A DNA stretch of 64,000 nt from Neisseria subflava (GCF_005221305.1 NZ_CP039887.1:1612001-1676000), one strand, 5' to 3'; counted from the stretch's first letter, positions 42,557-51,543 are shown. Made by a program: numbers and translations. The notes: generated by a model from the letters alone, not told the origin.

Positions 42557-43543
42557 ATGCACGCAATACGCAAAGATTCAGTCAGCCTGATTGCCGTTGC
42601 CGAACACGAGGAAGGCCAACGCCTTGATAACTATCTGATAAAAATCCTCAAAGGCGTCCCGAAAAGCCATATCCACCGCATTATCCGCGCCGGCGAAGTG
42701 CGGCTGAACAAAAAACGCTGCAAACCCGACAACCGCATTCAGGCAGGCGATACCGTCCGCATTCCGCCGATACGCATCGCCGAAAAACAAAGGCCGTCTG
42801 AAAGCCAGGCCGCGCCTGCGCGCGAGTTTGACATCGTTTACGAAGACGATGCGCTTTTGGTCATCAACAAACCTTCCGGCGTTGCCGTCCACGGCGGTAG
42901 CGGCGTGAGCTTCGGCGTCATCGAACAAATCCGCCGCGCCCGTCCCGAAGCGCGCTATCTCGAACTCGTCCACCGCCTCGACAAAGACACCAGCGGCCTT
43001 TTGATGATTGCCAAAAAACGCAGCGCCTTGGTAAAACTGCACGAAGCCATCCGCAACGACCATCCGAAAAAAATCTATCTTGCGCTGGGTGTCGGCAGGC
43101 TGCCGAACGACCGCTTCCACGTCAAGCTCCCCCTGTTCAAATACACCGGCGCACAAGGCGAAAAAATGGTACGCGTCAGCGAAGACGGCCAATCCGCCCA
43201 CACCATCTTCCGCGTGTTAAACCGTTTTTCAGACGGCCTTTTGCACCAAGTCGGCCTTTCCGACCTGACCTTTGTCGAAGCCACCCTGAAAACCGGCCGC
43301 ACCCACCAAATCCGCGTCCACCTGCAATCGCAAGACTGCCCTATTGCAGGCGATGAACGCTACGGCGACTATCAAGCCAACAAACGCCTGCAAAAACTCG
43401 GTTTGAAAAGAATGTTCCTGCACGCTTCCGAGCTGCACCTCGCCCATCCGCTGACCGGCGAAAAACTGATCCTGAAAGCCCCCCTGCCGCAAGAATTGGC
43501 GCAATTCATTGTAATGTTGGAAAATCAGGAAAAGGCCGTCTGA
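42557..43543 (+). CDS. rluC: 23S rRNA pseudouridine synthase RluC-type
   Basis: A 328-residue RluA-family pseudouridine synthase. An N-terminal S4 domain (QRLDNYLIKILKGVPKSHIH) is followed by the catalytic domain with HRLDKDTSGLL (catalytic Asp) and GRTHQIRVHLQ. RluC modifies three uridines in 23S rRNA. The divergent rne neighbour supports RluC over RluD. The last residues (EKAV) and the TGA are encoded by an uptake sequence that also overlaps the ribosome-binding region of the next gene 11 bases on. Confidence 0.92.
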   Translation: MHAIRKDSVSLIAVAEHEEGQRLDNYLIKILKGVPKSHIHRIIRAGEVRLNKKRCKPDNRIQAGDTVRIPPIRIAEKQRPSESQAAPAREFDIVYEDDALLVINKPSGVAVHGGSGVSFGVIEQIRRARPEARYLELVHRLDKDTSGLLMIAKKRSALVKLHEAIRNDHPKKIYLALGVGRLPNDRFHVKLPLFKYTGAQGEKMVRVSEDGQSAHTIFRVLNRFSDGLLHQVGLSDLTFVEATLKTGRTHQIRVHLQSQDCPIAGDERYGDYQANKRLQKLGLKRMFLHASELHLAHPLTGEKLILKAPLPQELAQFIVMLENQEKAV

Positions 43544-43554
43544 AAGGAAACCCC

Positions 43555-44205
43555 ATGAAACCCAAACTCATTATTTTCGACTGGGACGGTACGCTTGCCG
43601 ACACCACCAACCCCATCATCCACACCTTTCAACAAAGCTTTGCCGATTGCGGCCTGCCCGTTCCCGAAGCCGACCAAATCCGTCCGCTCATCGGATACAG
43701 CCTCTCCGGCATCATCCGCCGCCTTGCCCACAACGTCAGCGAACACGTTCAGGAAACACTGATTGAGACCTATGCCGCGCACTACCTCAATCCCAACAAT
43801 CACAATATGACCCTGTTCCCCGAAGCCCTGTCCTGCCTGCAACGCTTGCAACAACAAGGTTATTGGCTTGCCATCGCCACCGGCAAAGGCCGAAGCGGCT
43901 TGGACAAAGCCATTGCACAAACCGACACCCAAGCCTTTTGGCTGGAAACTGCCTGCGCTAGCGAATATCCGTCCAAACCCGCGCCCGACATGGTACTTGC
44001 CCTCTGCGACCGACTGGGTGTTGAACCGGAAGAGGCCGTCGTCGTCGGCGACACCACCCACGACCTAGAAATGGCCGCCAACGCCAAAATCCGCGCCATC
44101 GCAGTTGCCACCGGCGCACATACTGCCCAACAGCTTTCCGCCCTGCCCCATATCGCCATACTCAACAGCTTGGCCGAATTGCCTGATGTATTGGAAACCT
44201 TATAA
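43555..44205 (+). CDS. HAD-family phosphatase, phosphoglycolate-phosphatase-like
   Basis: A 216-residue HAD subfamily IA hydrolase. The nucleophile and acid Asp9/Asp11 lie in FDWDGTLAD, motif II in LAIATGKGRSGL, the Lys in YPSKPAPDM, and motif IV in VVVGDTTHDLEMA. Gph-like enzymes remove 2-phosphoglycolate; the true substrate is not determined by sequence. AAAGGAAA, adjoining an uptake sequence, precedes the ATG. Co-transcription with rluC is likely. Confidence 0.9.
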   Translation: MKPKLIIFDWDGTLADTTNPIIHTFQQSFADCGLPVPEADQIRPLIGYSLSGIIRRLAHNVSEHVQETLIETYAAHYLNPNNHNMTLFPEALSCLQRLQQQGYWLAIATGKGRSGLDKAIAQTDTQAFWLETACASEYPSKPAPDMVLALCDRLGVEPEEAVVVGDTTHDLEMAANAKIRAIAVATGAHTAQQLSALPHIAILNSLAELPDVLETL

Positions 44206-44259
44206 AAGGCTAGGGGCTGACGTAGATTAGCCCTAAAGGCTATGCAACATCTATATTAA

Positions 44260-44290
44260 AGGCCGTCTGAAACCTATTTTCAGACGGCCT
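44260..44290. terminator. Uptake-sequence hairpin between convergent genes
   Basis: AGGCCGTCTGAAA and TTTCAGACGGCCT with a short loop, shared by the HAD phosphatase and the ligase gene. Confidence 0.87.
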
Positions 44291-44300
44291 TTCATTTGTT

Positions 44301-45119
44301 TTATCGATCCGAGCGCACCCTGACAAATGTTGCAAATTTCGGCGTTCCCTTTTGCGTAAAACCACGATAACGGTAAGTAATTAGTGCACCGATTTTCGGC
44401 GGATGGTCGCGGTCTTTATCCTTAAAACCGCTGCCGATACGAAACTCGCCATATTGGTTTTTGCATCCTATCGCACCCAAACGCCCGACATTGCGCCCTT
44501 TGCCCTCATAATGACGCGTTACCGTACATTCATCATCATATTCACTTTTCAGCTTCAACAGCTGCCCATTTCTACCGCTTGCATAACGGGCTTCAGGTTG
44601 ACGCAGCATCACCCCTTCCCCACCCAACGCTTCAACTTGTTTCAAAAAATCCAAAGCATGCTGTTTGTCGCGCACCTTGACTTGCGGAATGACCGTAAAC
44701 CGTGCCGACGGGTGTGATTTCAGCCATTTCGAAGCCGTTTCCAGCCGCTGATACAGATTACCCTGCGCCTGCGGCACATCAAAAACATGCAAACGGATGC
44801 CGTCCCAATTTCCCGAGGCAGAACGCACCGTCGCGGAAATTTGCTCAAACCGCCCTCGTCCGCTGTACAACTCACCATCCATCGGAAACGGCGGAAAACC
44901 TGCTGTAAAACCTTTGGGCGGTGTAAACGCATAACCCTGACGACTGACCAGCCGCCTGCCGTCCCAATACGCACGTACGCCATCCAACTTTTCACTCATG
45001 GCCCAACCGGCAATATCTTGATTTTTATATTCCTGCGCCAACAACAAATCTGCACCAAACGCCGCAGAGATGAAAGAAGCCGCAAAAATCGATATCATGA
45101 TCCGCATTACATTATTCAT
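44301..45119 (-). CDS. Exported ATP-dependent DNA ligase (LigE-type)
   Basis: A 272-residue minimal ATP-dependent ligase with an N-terminal signal peptide (about residues 6-22, ending AAFGA). Motif I is SEKLDGVRAYWDG with the adenylated Lys44; GELYSGRGRFE (motif III region) and GEGVMLR (motif IV) follow, and the C-terminal OB domain ends in FATFVRVRSDR. Such ligases in Neisseria and Haemophilus are periplasmic and linked to uptake or extracellular DNA. The upstream region is only about 50 bases before an IS element, so the native promoter may be altered. Confidence 0.9.
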   Translation of the reverse strand: MNNVMRIMISIFAASFISAAFGADLLLAQEYKNQDIAGWAMSEKLDGVRAYWDGRRLVSRQGYAFTPPKGFTAGFPPFPMDGELYSGRGRFEQISATVRSASGNWDGIRLHVFDVPQAQGNLYQRLETASKWLKSHPSARFTVIPQVKVRDKQHALDFLKQVEALGGEGVMLRQPEARYASGRNGQLLKLKSEYDDECTVTRHYEGKGRNVGRLGAIGCKNQYGEFRIGSGFKDKDRDHPPKIGALITYRYRGFTQKGTPKFATFVRVRSDR

Positions 45120-45171
45120 AAGACATTTTTCCAGACTTGCTTTTTATTATATATACATAATAGCAAAAAAA

Positions 45172-46185
45172 TGAACTGGCCCCCAAATCTTGGACACTCA
45201 TAAAAGCCTATTCAGGCGCTCTGTGTAAGCTGGGTTCTGTATGCGACAGGACTCAGCTTTTTCAATTTCAAACTGCAACGCTCCCGGTTGTAGTAATCCA
45301 TATAGTCATCTATCTGTTTCATCAATTCGTCCGCCGTCAATTCACCTGCGTTATAGAAACACTCCGTCTTCAACACCGCAAAGAAGCTTTCCATCGGCGC
45401 ATTGTCCCAGCAGTTCGCCTTTCGCGACATGCTTTGAACCATGGAATGTTGGGCAAGCAATTCCCTATATCCCGACGTACGGTACAGCACACCTTGGTCG
45501 GAATGCAGCATCGTTCCTTCGCCGGTCAGCCGGGGGGCGGCTTTTTCGAGCATTTCCTTCACCATTTCGCTGTTAGCATTGCGGCTCATGGCGTAGGCGA
45601 CGATCTCGCGGTTGAACAAGTCCAAGATTGGCGAGAGGTACAGTTTGCCGTCGCTCCCTTTGAGTTCGGTCACGTCGGTCAGCCATTTCTCGTTGGGCTT
45701 TTCGGCTTTGAACCGGCGTTTGAGGAGGTGTTCCGATATTTCGCCCATGGCGGGATGGCAGTAGGCTTTTTTCGCCCGTATTTTGGCTTTCAGCCCCATC
45801 TGTTTCATCAACCGAGCTGCTTTTTTGCGGTTCCAATCCAATGCTGCGGCAATGCGCCTTTGTCCGTATCGCCCTTTATGCCGTTCGTAGATTTCGGCGA
45901 TAAGGGCTTTGTCGGCTGCGTCGGGGTCGGGCCGGCCTTGGCGGTGGTCGGTCATGGTTTTGGATTGGGGATGTTCGAGTGTGCCGATACCACCTTCTTG
46001 ATAGGCGCGTATCCATCGTCGCAGGTGGGTTCGGGAGATGCCGTAGTGGTCTGCGGTACGCTGTTGGCTGCGTATGTGCAGATAGTGGAGTACGGCTTGG
46101 TATTTGAAGTGTAATGTATATTTGCTCATAAAAAAACTGCACCTTGTGAGTTGGAGGGGATGTCCAACTTTTGGGGTGCAGTTCA
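45172..46185 (-). mobile_element. IS3-family (IS150-like) insertion sequence
   Basis: A 1014-base element bounded by 25-base imperfect inverted repeats (45172-45196 and 46161-46185, 21 of 25 matching; TGAACTG, CCCCAAA, TTGGACA). It contains one intact transposase gene. The flanks (AAA left, ACC right) show no direct repeat. The right end abuts ACCCGTTTTCGGGTTTCAGACGGCCT, one arm and loop of an uptake-sequence terminator whose other arm is absent from the left flank. The element therefore seems to sit at a deletion or rearrangement breakpoint. Confidence 0.9.
45212..46129 (-). CDS. IS3-family transposase
   Basis: A 305-residue transposase in one continuous frame. An N-terminal helix-turn-helix (HYLHIRSQQRTADHYGISRT HLRRW region) is followed by the rve integrase core with DDE residues: Asp in WLTDVTELKG, Asp in MLHSDQGVLYRTSGYRELL and Glu in NAPMESFFAVLK. 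Most IS3 elements need a frameshift between two frames; here the short HTH part and catalytic part are fused. The start MSKYTLHFKYQ is inside the terminal repeat; a longer frame would run into the inverted repeat itself. Confidence 0.93.
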   Translation of the reverse strand: MSKYTLHFKYQAVLHYLHIRSQQRTADHYGISRTHLRRWIRAYQEGGIGTLEHPQSKTMTDHRQGRPDPDAADKALIAEIYERHKGRYGQRRIAAALDWNRKKAARLMKQMGLKAKIRAKKAYCHPAMGEISEHLLKRRFKAEKPNEKWLTDVTELKGSDGKLYLSPILDLFNREIVAYAMSRNANSEMVKEMLEKAAPRLTGEGTMLHSDQGVLYRTSGYRELLAQHSMVQSMSRKANCWDNAPMESFFAVLKTECFYNAGELTADELMKQIDDYMDYYNRERCSLKLKKLSPVAYRTQLTQSA

Positions 46186-46231
46186 ACCCGTTTTCGGGTT
46201 TCAGACGGCCTTACTTATCGGCTTACAACGG

Positions 46232-48294
46232 TTAGAACTTGCCGTTCAGCTTCAGGAATATGCCTTTGTCGGTGCCGGAGAAGGCGTTGCGGCCGACATA
46301 GCCGCCCAGCGACAGCACGGCGGAGGGGCTGAAGGCGTAGTCTACGCCGGTCTGTACGGACGGACGGGTACGCGAGGTTTCGCGCTCCGTTTCATATTTG
46401 CCGAAGAAAGGAGCCTCGGCGGTGAAGCGGGCTTTGCCTCCACCCACGCGCTGGGCAACTTCCGCATTGCCGTACCATGCCAGCTTGCCGGTCAGGGGCA
46501 GGCGGCCTTTTATGCCTGCCGCCAATGAGGTTTCCTTCAGCTTGGCCGCGCCGTAGGCAAACGGGAAGGACAGGCCCGCATCTTCGCTATAAGAGGGGCG
46601 TTCGGCTTCGGTGCGGCGCAGCGCGGCGTACCAGCCTAAGGTTTTTTCACCGGACGTACCGTAGTCGCGGCCGGCCGTCAGGCTGTATGCGCGGCCTTTG
46701 GTGCGGACGGTATTTTCAGGGCTTTCCGTGCCGTCCAGATGGGGGCGGCGGATGCGGGTTTTATCCGTTTCGAAGGCGGCGGCGGGTACGGCATACCAGC
46801 CCGCACCGTTATGGAGGCGTACGGACAGGCCGATGCCGACGCCGGATTTCAGGCGGTGGCTGCCGTTTTCTTCGGCACGGGCGGGAACCGCCAGGGAGAC
46901 GGCGGCATCGAAGTTGTCGGAGATGCCGTAGCCGAAGGCGAAGTCTGCGCCGCGCGAACGGGCGCCGTGTCCTATGTCGCGGCGGTATCCGGCGCTGTAG
47001 CAGAATTTACCGCCGTCGGCGCGGCAGCCGCCCAGCAGGTTTTCAGCCGCGCGTGCGCGCTGTGCGAGCAGGGAGGCGGTGTCGGCGGACAGCAGCGACA
47101 GGGAGGGGCGCGGGTGTTGGCGGTATCCGTGGGGCGGGCGTTGTTGAGGTTGCGCAGGTTCCAAACGACGGCGCGGTAGTCGTCATTGTCGTTTTCTGCA
47201 CTTCCGATCGCAAAATTTCCATCGCCACTGATGCCGTTTGCAAACGACGCACCCGAATTGTCGGCCTTCAATGTGCCGAGGTCGGTTTTGGTGCCCCAGC
47301 CGCTGCCCGACCAGATTGTGGCACGGAATGTGCCGTCGTCGTTTTCCGCCTTTCCGGCCACTACCGAACTGTCCCTGCTGACGGCCTGTGCAGATGAGTA
47401 CCCGGAATTGTCGCTTTTCAGCGTGCCGAGGTCGGTTTTTGTGCCCCAGCCGCTGCCCGACCAGACGGTGGCGCGTTTTCTGCCGTTGTCGTTTTCCGCC
47501 TCTCCGGCGATCACCGAACCGTCGCTGCTGACGAAGGTTGCGGATGAGACGCCCAAATTGTCGCTTCTCAGTGTGCCGAGGTCGGTTTTGGTGCTCCAGC
47601 CACTGCCCGACCAGACGATGGCGCGGTAGTCGACGTAAGCAACGTCGCTGCGCGAATCACCGGCGATCACCGAACCGTCCCTGCTGACGGCACGTGCTAT
47701 AGAGTACCCGGAATTTTCGTTTTTCAGCGTGCCGAGGTCGGTTTTGGTTGTCCAGCCGCTGCCCGACCAGACGGTAGCATGTTCTGAGTAGGGGTCATTG
47801 TCGTGTTGGGCTTTACCGACTACTACCGAAGCATCGTCACTGACGGCAAGTACTTCAGATCTCCCGGAATTGTTGCTTCTCAGTGTGCCGAGGTCGGTTT
47901 TGGTGCTCCAGCCTCTGCCAGACCAAATGGCGGCATGGGGTTCTCCGCTGTCGATGTCTGCTATTCCGGCCACTACCGAACCGTCCCTGCTGACGGCATC
48001 TGCGGACGACCAGCCCGAATTGTCGCTTCTCAGCGTGCCGAGGTCGGTTTTGGTTGTCCAGCCGCTGCCCGACCAGACGGAGGCGCGGTTGAAGAAGTCA
48101 CTGTCGCTTTGCGCCGTGCCGGCCACCACCGAGCCGTCGGCACTGATGGCGTTTGCATCCGAATGGCTTGAATTATCGCGTTTCAGCGTGCCGAGGTCGG
48201 TGATGTTATCAGGCGCGGCGGCGACCGGCAGGGCGGCCAGCAGGGCGGCGAGGGTTAAAAGGCGGTGTGCGGAAAATGGTTTTTGCATAGTCAT
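46232..48294 (-). pseudogene. HAF-repeat autotransporter interrupted by a one-base frameshift
   Basis: Would encode about 687 residues. After a signal peptide (ending AALPVAAA) come seven ~50-residue HAF-type repeats (TDLGTLRSDNSG, AVSRDGSVVAG, ATVWSGSGW), then a C-terminal beta-barrel autotransporter domain ending LKLNGKF with terminal Phe. The passenger frame leaves register near 47106-47109, where a C run (coding strand GCGCCCCTCCC) is one base short; adding one C rejoins the barrel frame (SLSLLSADTASLLAQRARAA). As given, the passenger ends after about 45 aberrant residues and the barrel is not made. Causes could be a true mutation, a phase-variable state or an assembly error. Confidence 0.85.
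47150..48213. repeat. Seven ~150-base coding repeats (HAF motif)
   Basis: Each unit encodes TDLGTL, a Ser/Asn-rich stretch, VSRDGSVVAG, a variable segment and VWSGSGW. Repeats 2, 4, 5 and 6 are most alike at the DNA level. Repeat number may vary by recombination. Confidence 0.8.
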
Positions 48295-48467
48295 GTTTCC
48301 CTTTTTAGGTTATAAAATTCAGGTTATAAAAAGCGGCGGGTGTCCGCCGCAGCTTGGTTGGTGCTACACAAATGGTGTTATTGTAGCAGTTTGGTATGCG
48401 GTTTTTTGTGTGTTTTCAAAATTTTAAGAAATCAGACAAAACTTTTAAAAAGTTAAGGGCGGCAGGA

Positions 48468-48509
48468 AGGCCGTCTGAAAAACAGGGATGTTTTGTTTTC
48501 AGACGGCCT
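48468..48509. terminator. Uptake-sequence hairpin after cysE
   Basis: AGGCCGTCTGAAAA and TTTTCAGACGGCCT with a 14-base loop, 32 bases beyond the cysE stop. Confidence 0.82.
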
Positions 48510-48540
48510 CAAGGTTTTACCGCTTACCGAACGGACAGGT

Positions 48541-49349
48541 TCAGATATAGAAATCCTGATTCCTTTCCTCATAAAAATTCTGATTCATTTCCTCCGCCGG
48601 TTTGGCTTGCGATTTGTTGCCGACCACGCGGGCGGGCACGCCGACGACGGTGCTGTAGGCGGGTACATCCGCCACCACCACGCTGCCCGCGCCGATTTTC
48701 GCGCATTCGTTCACGCGGATGTTGCCCAACACGGAAGCGTTCGCGCCTATCATCACGCCGTCGCCGATTTTCGGATGGCGGTCGCCGCCCTCTTTGCCCG
48801 AACCGCCGAGGGTTATGCCGTGAAAGATGGAAATGTCGTTGCCTAAAACGGCGGTTTCGCCGATAACGACGCCGGTGCCGTGGTCAATCATAATCCCCTG
48901 CCCGAAACGGGCGGCCGGATGGATATCGACGCCGAACACTTCGGAAGCGCGGTTTTGCAGGAAATAGGCCAGCGTTTTGCGTCCTTCCTTCCACAGGCAG
49001 TGGTTGATGCGGTGCGCCTGAATGGTGTGGTATCCTTTGAAATACAAAAGCGGCAGGCAGTATTGGTCGCAGGCCGGGTCGCGCTCGTAATAAGCGGTGA
49101 TGTCGGCGCGGACGGCTTCGCCGATGGACGGTTCTTTTCCCAGCGCGTGCAGGTAGAGTTCGTACAGCGTACGCATATCCATGGTCGGATTGCCAGCTTG
49201 CTCGACAGGTGGAAGGCCAGCACCCGCTCCAAACTGTCGTGCCGCAGCACGGTCATGTGGAGGAAGCTGGCCAGCATAGGTTCTTCCGCCGCCGACTGCT
49301 CGGCTTCGTTGCGTATGGTCTGCCATAGGTTAAAATAGGTATTTTCCAT
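48541..49349 (-). pseudogene. cysE: Serine O-acetyltransferase (cysE), frameshifted
   Basis: CysE acetylates serine, the first step to cysteine. The N-terminal part (MENTYFNLWQTIRNEAEQ, then EPMLASFLHMTVLRHDSLER) is in one frame and the remainder (NPTMDMRTLYELY..., the left-handed beta-helix with DIHPAARFGQGIMIDHGTG, and GDRHPKIGDGVMIGANA) in another. The break is near 49193, where AAGCTGGCAATCC needs one more G to read SSKLGNPTMDM. The intact product would be 269 residues. An internal ATG (MDMRTLYELY) could yield the catalytic part without the trimerising N-terminal helices. Biological mutation and assembly error are both possible. Confidence 0.85.
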
Positions 49350-49464
49350 TTTCAGACGGCCTCTGTTGCGTAAAAGCTGCGCTTGTAACCGAAAGTATGC
49401 ACCCATGTGCAAAAGGCCGTCTGAAACGTAAACAACATTAAACAAGCCTTTCCTAGGAACACCC

Positions 49465-50103
49465 ATGGCACTCCAATTTGAAATCAACGCCGTTACCCCC
49501 TTCCGTCAAAACTGCACGCTGATTTGGGACGATGAAACCAAAGAAGCCGTTTTGACCGATGTCGGCGGCGATGTACCCTATTTATTGCAACAAGTCCAAA
49601 ACAAAGGCCTCAAGCTGACCGCCATTTGGCTGACCCACGGCCATCTTGACCACGCAGGCGGCGTAGTTGAACTTTTGAAAACCTGCGATATACCCGTTCT
49701 CGGCCCGCACAAAGACGACGAATTCCTGCTCCAAGCCCTTCCGCAAACGACGGCGCAATACGGCTTCCCCGTTTCTCCGTCATTCACGCCGACACGCTGG
49801 TTGGAAGAAGGAGAATCGCTCAAGGTCGGCAACCACAGCTTCCAAGTCCTCCACATTCCCGGCCACACTCCCGGCCAAGTCGTTTTCTATAACGCCGAAA
49901 ACGGTCTTTTAGTCGCAGGCGATGTTTTATTTTATGAGACCGTTGGTCGCACAGATTTTCCGCGCGGCAATCATGATGACCTCATAAACAATATCTGCGC
50001 TAAACTATTAACTCTGCCCGAAACCACGCAAGTTATAGCCGGACACGGCCGCATGACCAGTATCGGGCATGAGAAAAGGTACAATCCGTTTCTGGTTCGT
50101 TAG
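49465..50103 (+). CDS. Metallo-beta-lactamase-fold hydrolase, glyoxalase II-like
   Basis: A 212-residue cytoplasmic metallo-hydrolase with the metal motif THGHLDH (His58, His60, Asp62, His63), HIPGHTPGQVVFY, and the final AGHGRMTSIG. The compact form resembles the YcbL-type glyoxalase II group, which hydrolyses thioesters such as lactoylglutathione. The substrate is unproven. The gene is divergent from cysE, with its own leader containing an uptake sequence. Confidence 0.88.
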   Translation: MALQFEINAVTPFRQNCTLIWDDETKEAVLTDVGGDVPYLLQQVQNKGLKLTAIWLTHGHLDHAGGVVELLKTCDIPVLGPHKDDEFLLQALPQTTAQYGFPVSPSFTPTRWLEEGESLKVGNHSFQVLHIPGHTPGQVVFYNAENGLLVAGDVLFYETVGRTDFPRGNHDDLINNICAKLLTLPETTQVIAGHGRMTSIGHEKRYNPFLVR

Positions 50104-50563
50104 TATGAATTATTGTATAAAGCCAACATTCTGGCATACACAGATTATGCGTATAAAGGAAAACTGACATACAATTTGCAGGAATAACACCCGAAAGATT
50201 AAGTACCTAATCTCCGGCAAATGCCAAAAAGAACTAAAGCACAAAGATAACAAGGTATTACGCAATACAACCTGATTTATCGAAAACCGGACATCTCTAA
50301 ACCCCAAGCCTTACTCGCAGTGAAATTGTTACAAAGTGACAATAAATGTCAGTCAGGCCGTCTGAACGGTTCTGCCGATTCAGGCGGATACAACGGAGAT
50401 GAGGTGCAATGCCCTGCCGGAATGTGCCGATGTTCTGTTTGTCAAACCGTCGGGGACATCTTTAAGAAGCACAACATTATTTGGGTAAACCGGCAAACTC
50501 GCTGCCGGCACTAACAGGCCGTCTGAAAAGTTCGGCCGGTAAAATCAATAAAAGGATTATCAA
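50104..50563. other. Intergenic stretch upstream of the BamE-like gene
   Basis: About 460 bases with two uptake sequences (near 50355 and 50517). A 64-codon Cys-rich frame (50320-50514) is seen but lacks a convincing ribosome-binding site. The 3' end carries AAAGGA for the next gene. No RNA or repeat recognised. Confidence 0.5.
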
Positions 50564-51085
50564 ATGAAAAAAATCGCAAAAGTGGGCTTCGTTCTGCTGG
50601 CTACCGGCCTGCTGGCCGCCTGTGCTACTAAGAGCAAAATCACTCCTGAAGGCACTACAGACGAGCCACGCTTCCCTAAACCTTACTCCCTGACCTTCAA
50701 CAAAGGCCGCGGTACATTCCCGACTTTTGACGAGCTGGATCAAATGCGTCCTGGTCTGACCAAAAACGCCATCTACAAAATCCTCGGCCGTCCTCACTAC
50801 GACGAAGGCATGGTTGACGTGCGTGAATGGGACTATCTGTTCCACTTCTACACCCCAGGCGTAGGTGTTGACCCTGAAAACACTTCCGGCGTTGAAGGCA
50901 TCACTACTTGCCAATACAAAGTGATCTTCGACAAAGACAAATTTGCACGCAGCTTCTTCTGGAATCCAGTATTCCCTAAAGATGCCGTATGTCCTCCTCC
51001 AGCACCTACACCTAAACCTAAACAAGAGCCTCAAGTGATCATCCGCGAGATCATTAAAGAAACTCCTAAACACATCCGTCAATAA
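50564..51085 (+). CDS. BamE/SmpA-like outer-membrane lipoprotein
   Basis: A 173-residue lipoprotein: signal peptide ends in lipobox LAAC (Cys20). The mature part includes FDELDQMRPGLTKNAIYKIL, GRPHYDEGMVDVREWDYLF and TTCQYKVIFDKD, the pattern of the SmpA/OmlA (BamE) fold. The C-terminus is a Pro/Lys-rich tail (CPPPAPTPKPKQEP) then a basic helix. It may be a BAM accessory or a paralogue tied to peptidoglycan. AAAGGA precedes the ATG. The next gene, an L,D-transpeptidase-like one, starts 8 bases later. Confidence 0.75.
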   Translation: MKKIAKVGFVLLATGLLAACATKSKITPEGTTDEPRFPKPYSLTFNKGRGTFPTFDELDQMRPGLTKNAIYKILGRPHYDEGMVDVREWDYLFHFYTPGVGVDPENTSGVEGITTCQYKVIFDKDKFARSFFWNPVFPKDAVCPPPAPTPKPKQEPQVIIREIIKETPKHIRQ

Positions 51086-51093
51086 GGACAAAT

Positions 51094-51522
51094 TTGAAAC
51101 GGATCCTATTGGGTATAGCCTTGGCAGCAGGCCTGAATTCTTTGGCCGCTGCCGATGCTGTCAGCGACTGTATCCAACGCAAAAAAGTTGTGGTCAATAC
51201 AGCTAAGGCGGAGCTTTGCTTTGCCGATGACGGTCAGTGCCATCCGGTACTGATTGGCAAGACCACGCCGAAAGGCAAATTCAATATGACGCCGATGATG
51301 ACCAGCAAACCGGGTTACGGTGGCGAAGTTATCGGCTTCAAAGAAGAAAATGACTTTCTGTTTGCGTTACATAGGGTATGGACGCTCAAGCCACAAGAAA
51401 GACGCATGGAACGCATCGTCTCCCCTCATGTGGCCGACCGCATCATAACCAATGGTTGTATCAACGTACAAAGCCATGTGTACGAAAAACTGCGTCAGTA
51501 CTTCATTTTAGAAATCATCTGA
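51094..51522 (+). CDS. L,D-transpeptidase-like exported protein (TTG start)
   Basis: A 142-residue exported protein with a signal peptide (ILLGIALAAGLNSLAAADA). The sequence TPKGKFNMT, ALHRVW and ITNGCINVQSHVYEKL recalls YkuD-type L,D-transpeptidases (HxxS/T...GC motif with Cys nucleophile), though the usual SHGC is NGC here. It starts at TTG, 6 bases after AAGGA; no in-frame ATG would keep the signal peptide. Eight bases separate it from the BamE-like gene, so they form one unit. A peptidoglycan-related role is plausible. Confidence 0.7.
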   Translation: MKRILLGIALAAGLNSLAAADAVSDCIQRKKVVVNTAKAELCFADDGQCHPVLIGKTTPKGKFNMTPMMTSKPGYGGEVIGFKEENDFLFALHRVWTLKPQERRMERIVSPHVADRIITNGCINVQSHVYEKLRQYFILEII

Positions 51523-51543
51523 TGTAGGCTTTAGTTTGAATAA

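Noticed and set aside
46477..47397. 306-codon Arg-rich plus-strand frame over the autotransporter
   Set aside because: Shadow of the GC-rich barrel and repeat region; composition (Arg/Gly/Cys) is typical of an antisense artefact.
47150..48213. Regular ~150-base repeats as a possible CRISPR or satellite array
   Set aside because: The repeats are coding and in frame (HAF motif), with no short conserved palindromic repeat and unique-spacer structure.
50320..50514. 64-codon Cys-rich frame (CPAGMCRCSVC)
   Set aside because: Tempting as a small metal-binding protein, but it has no convincing ribosome-binding site and includes an uptake sequence; coding support is too weak.
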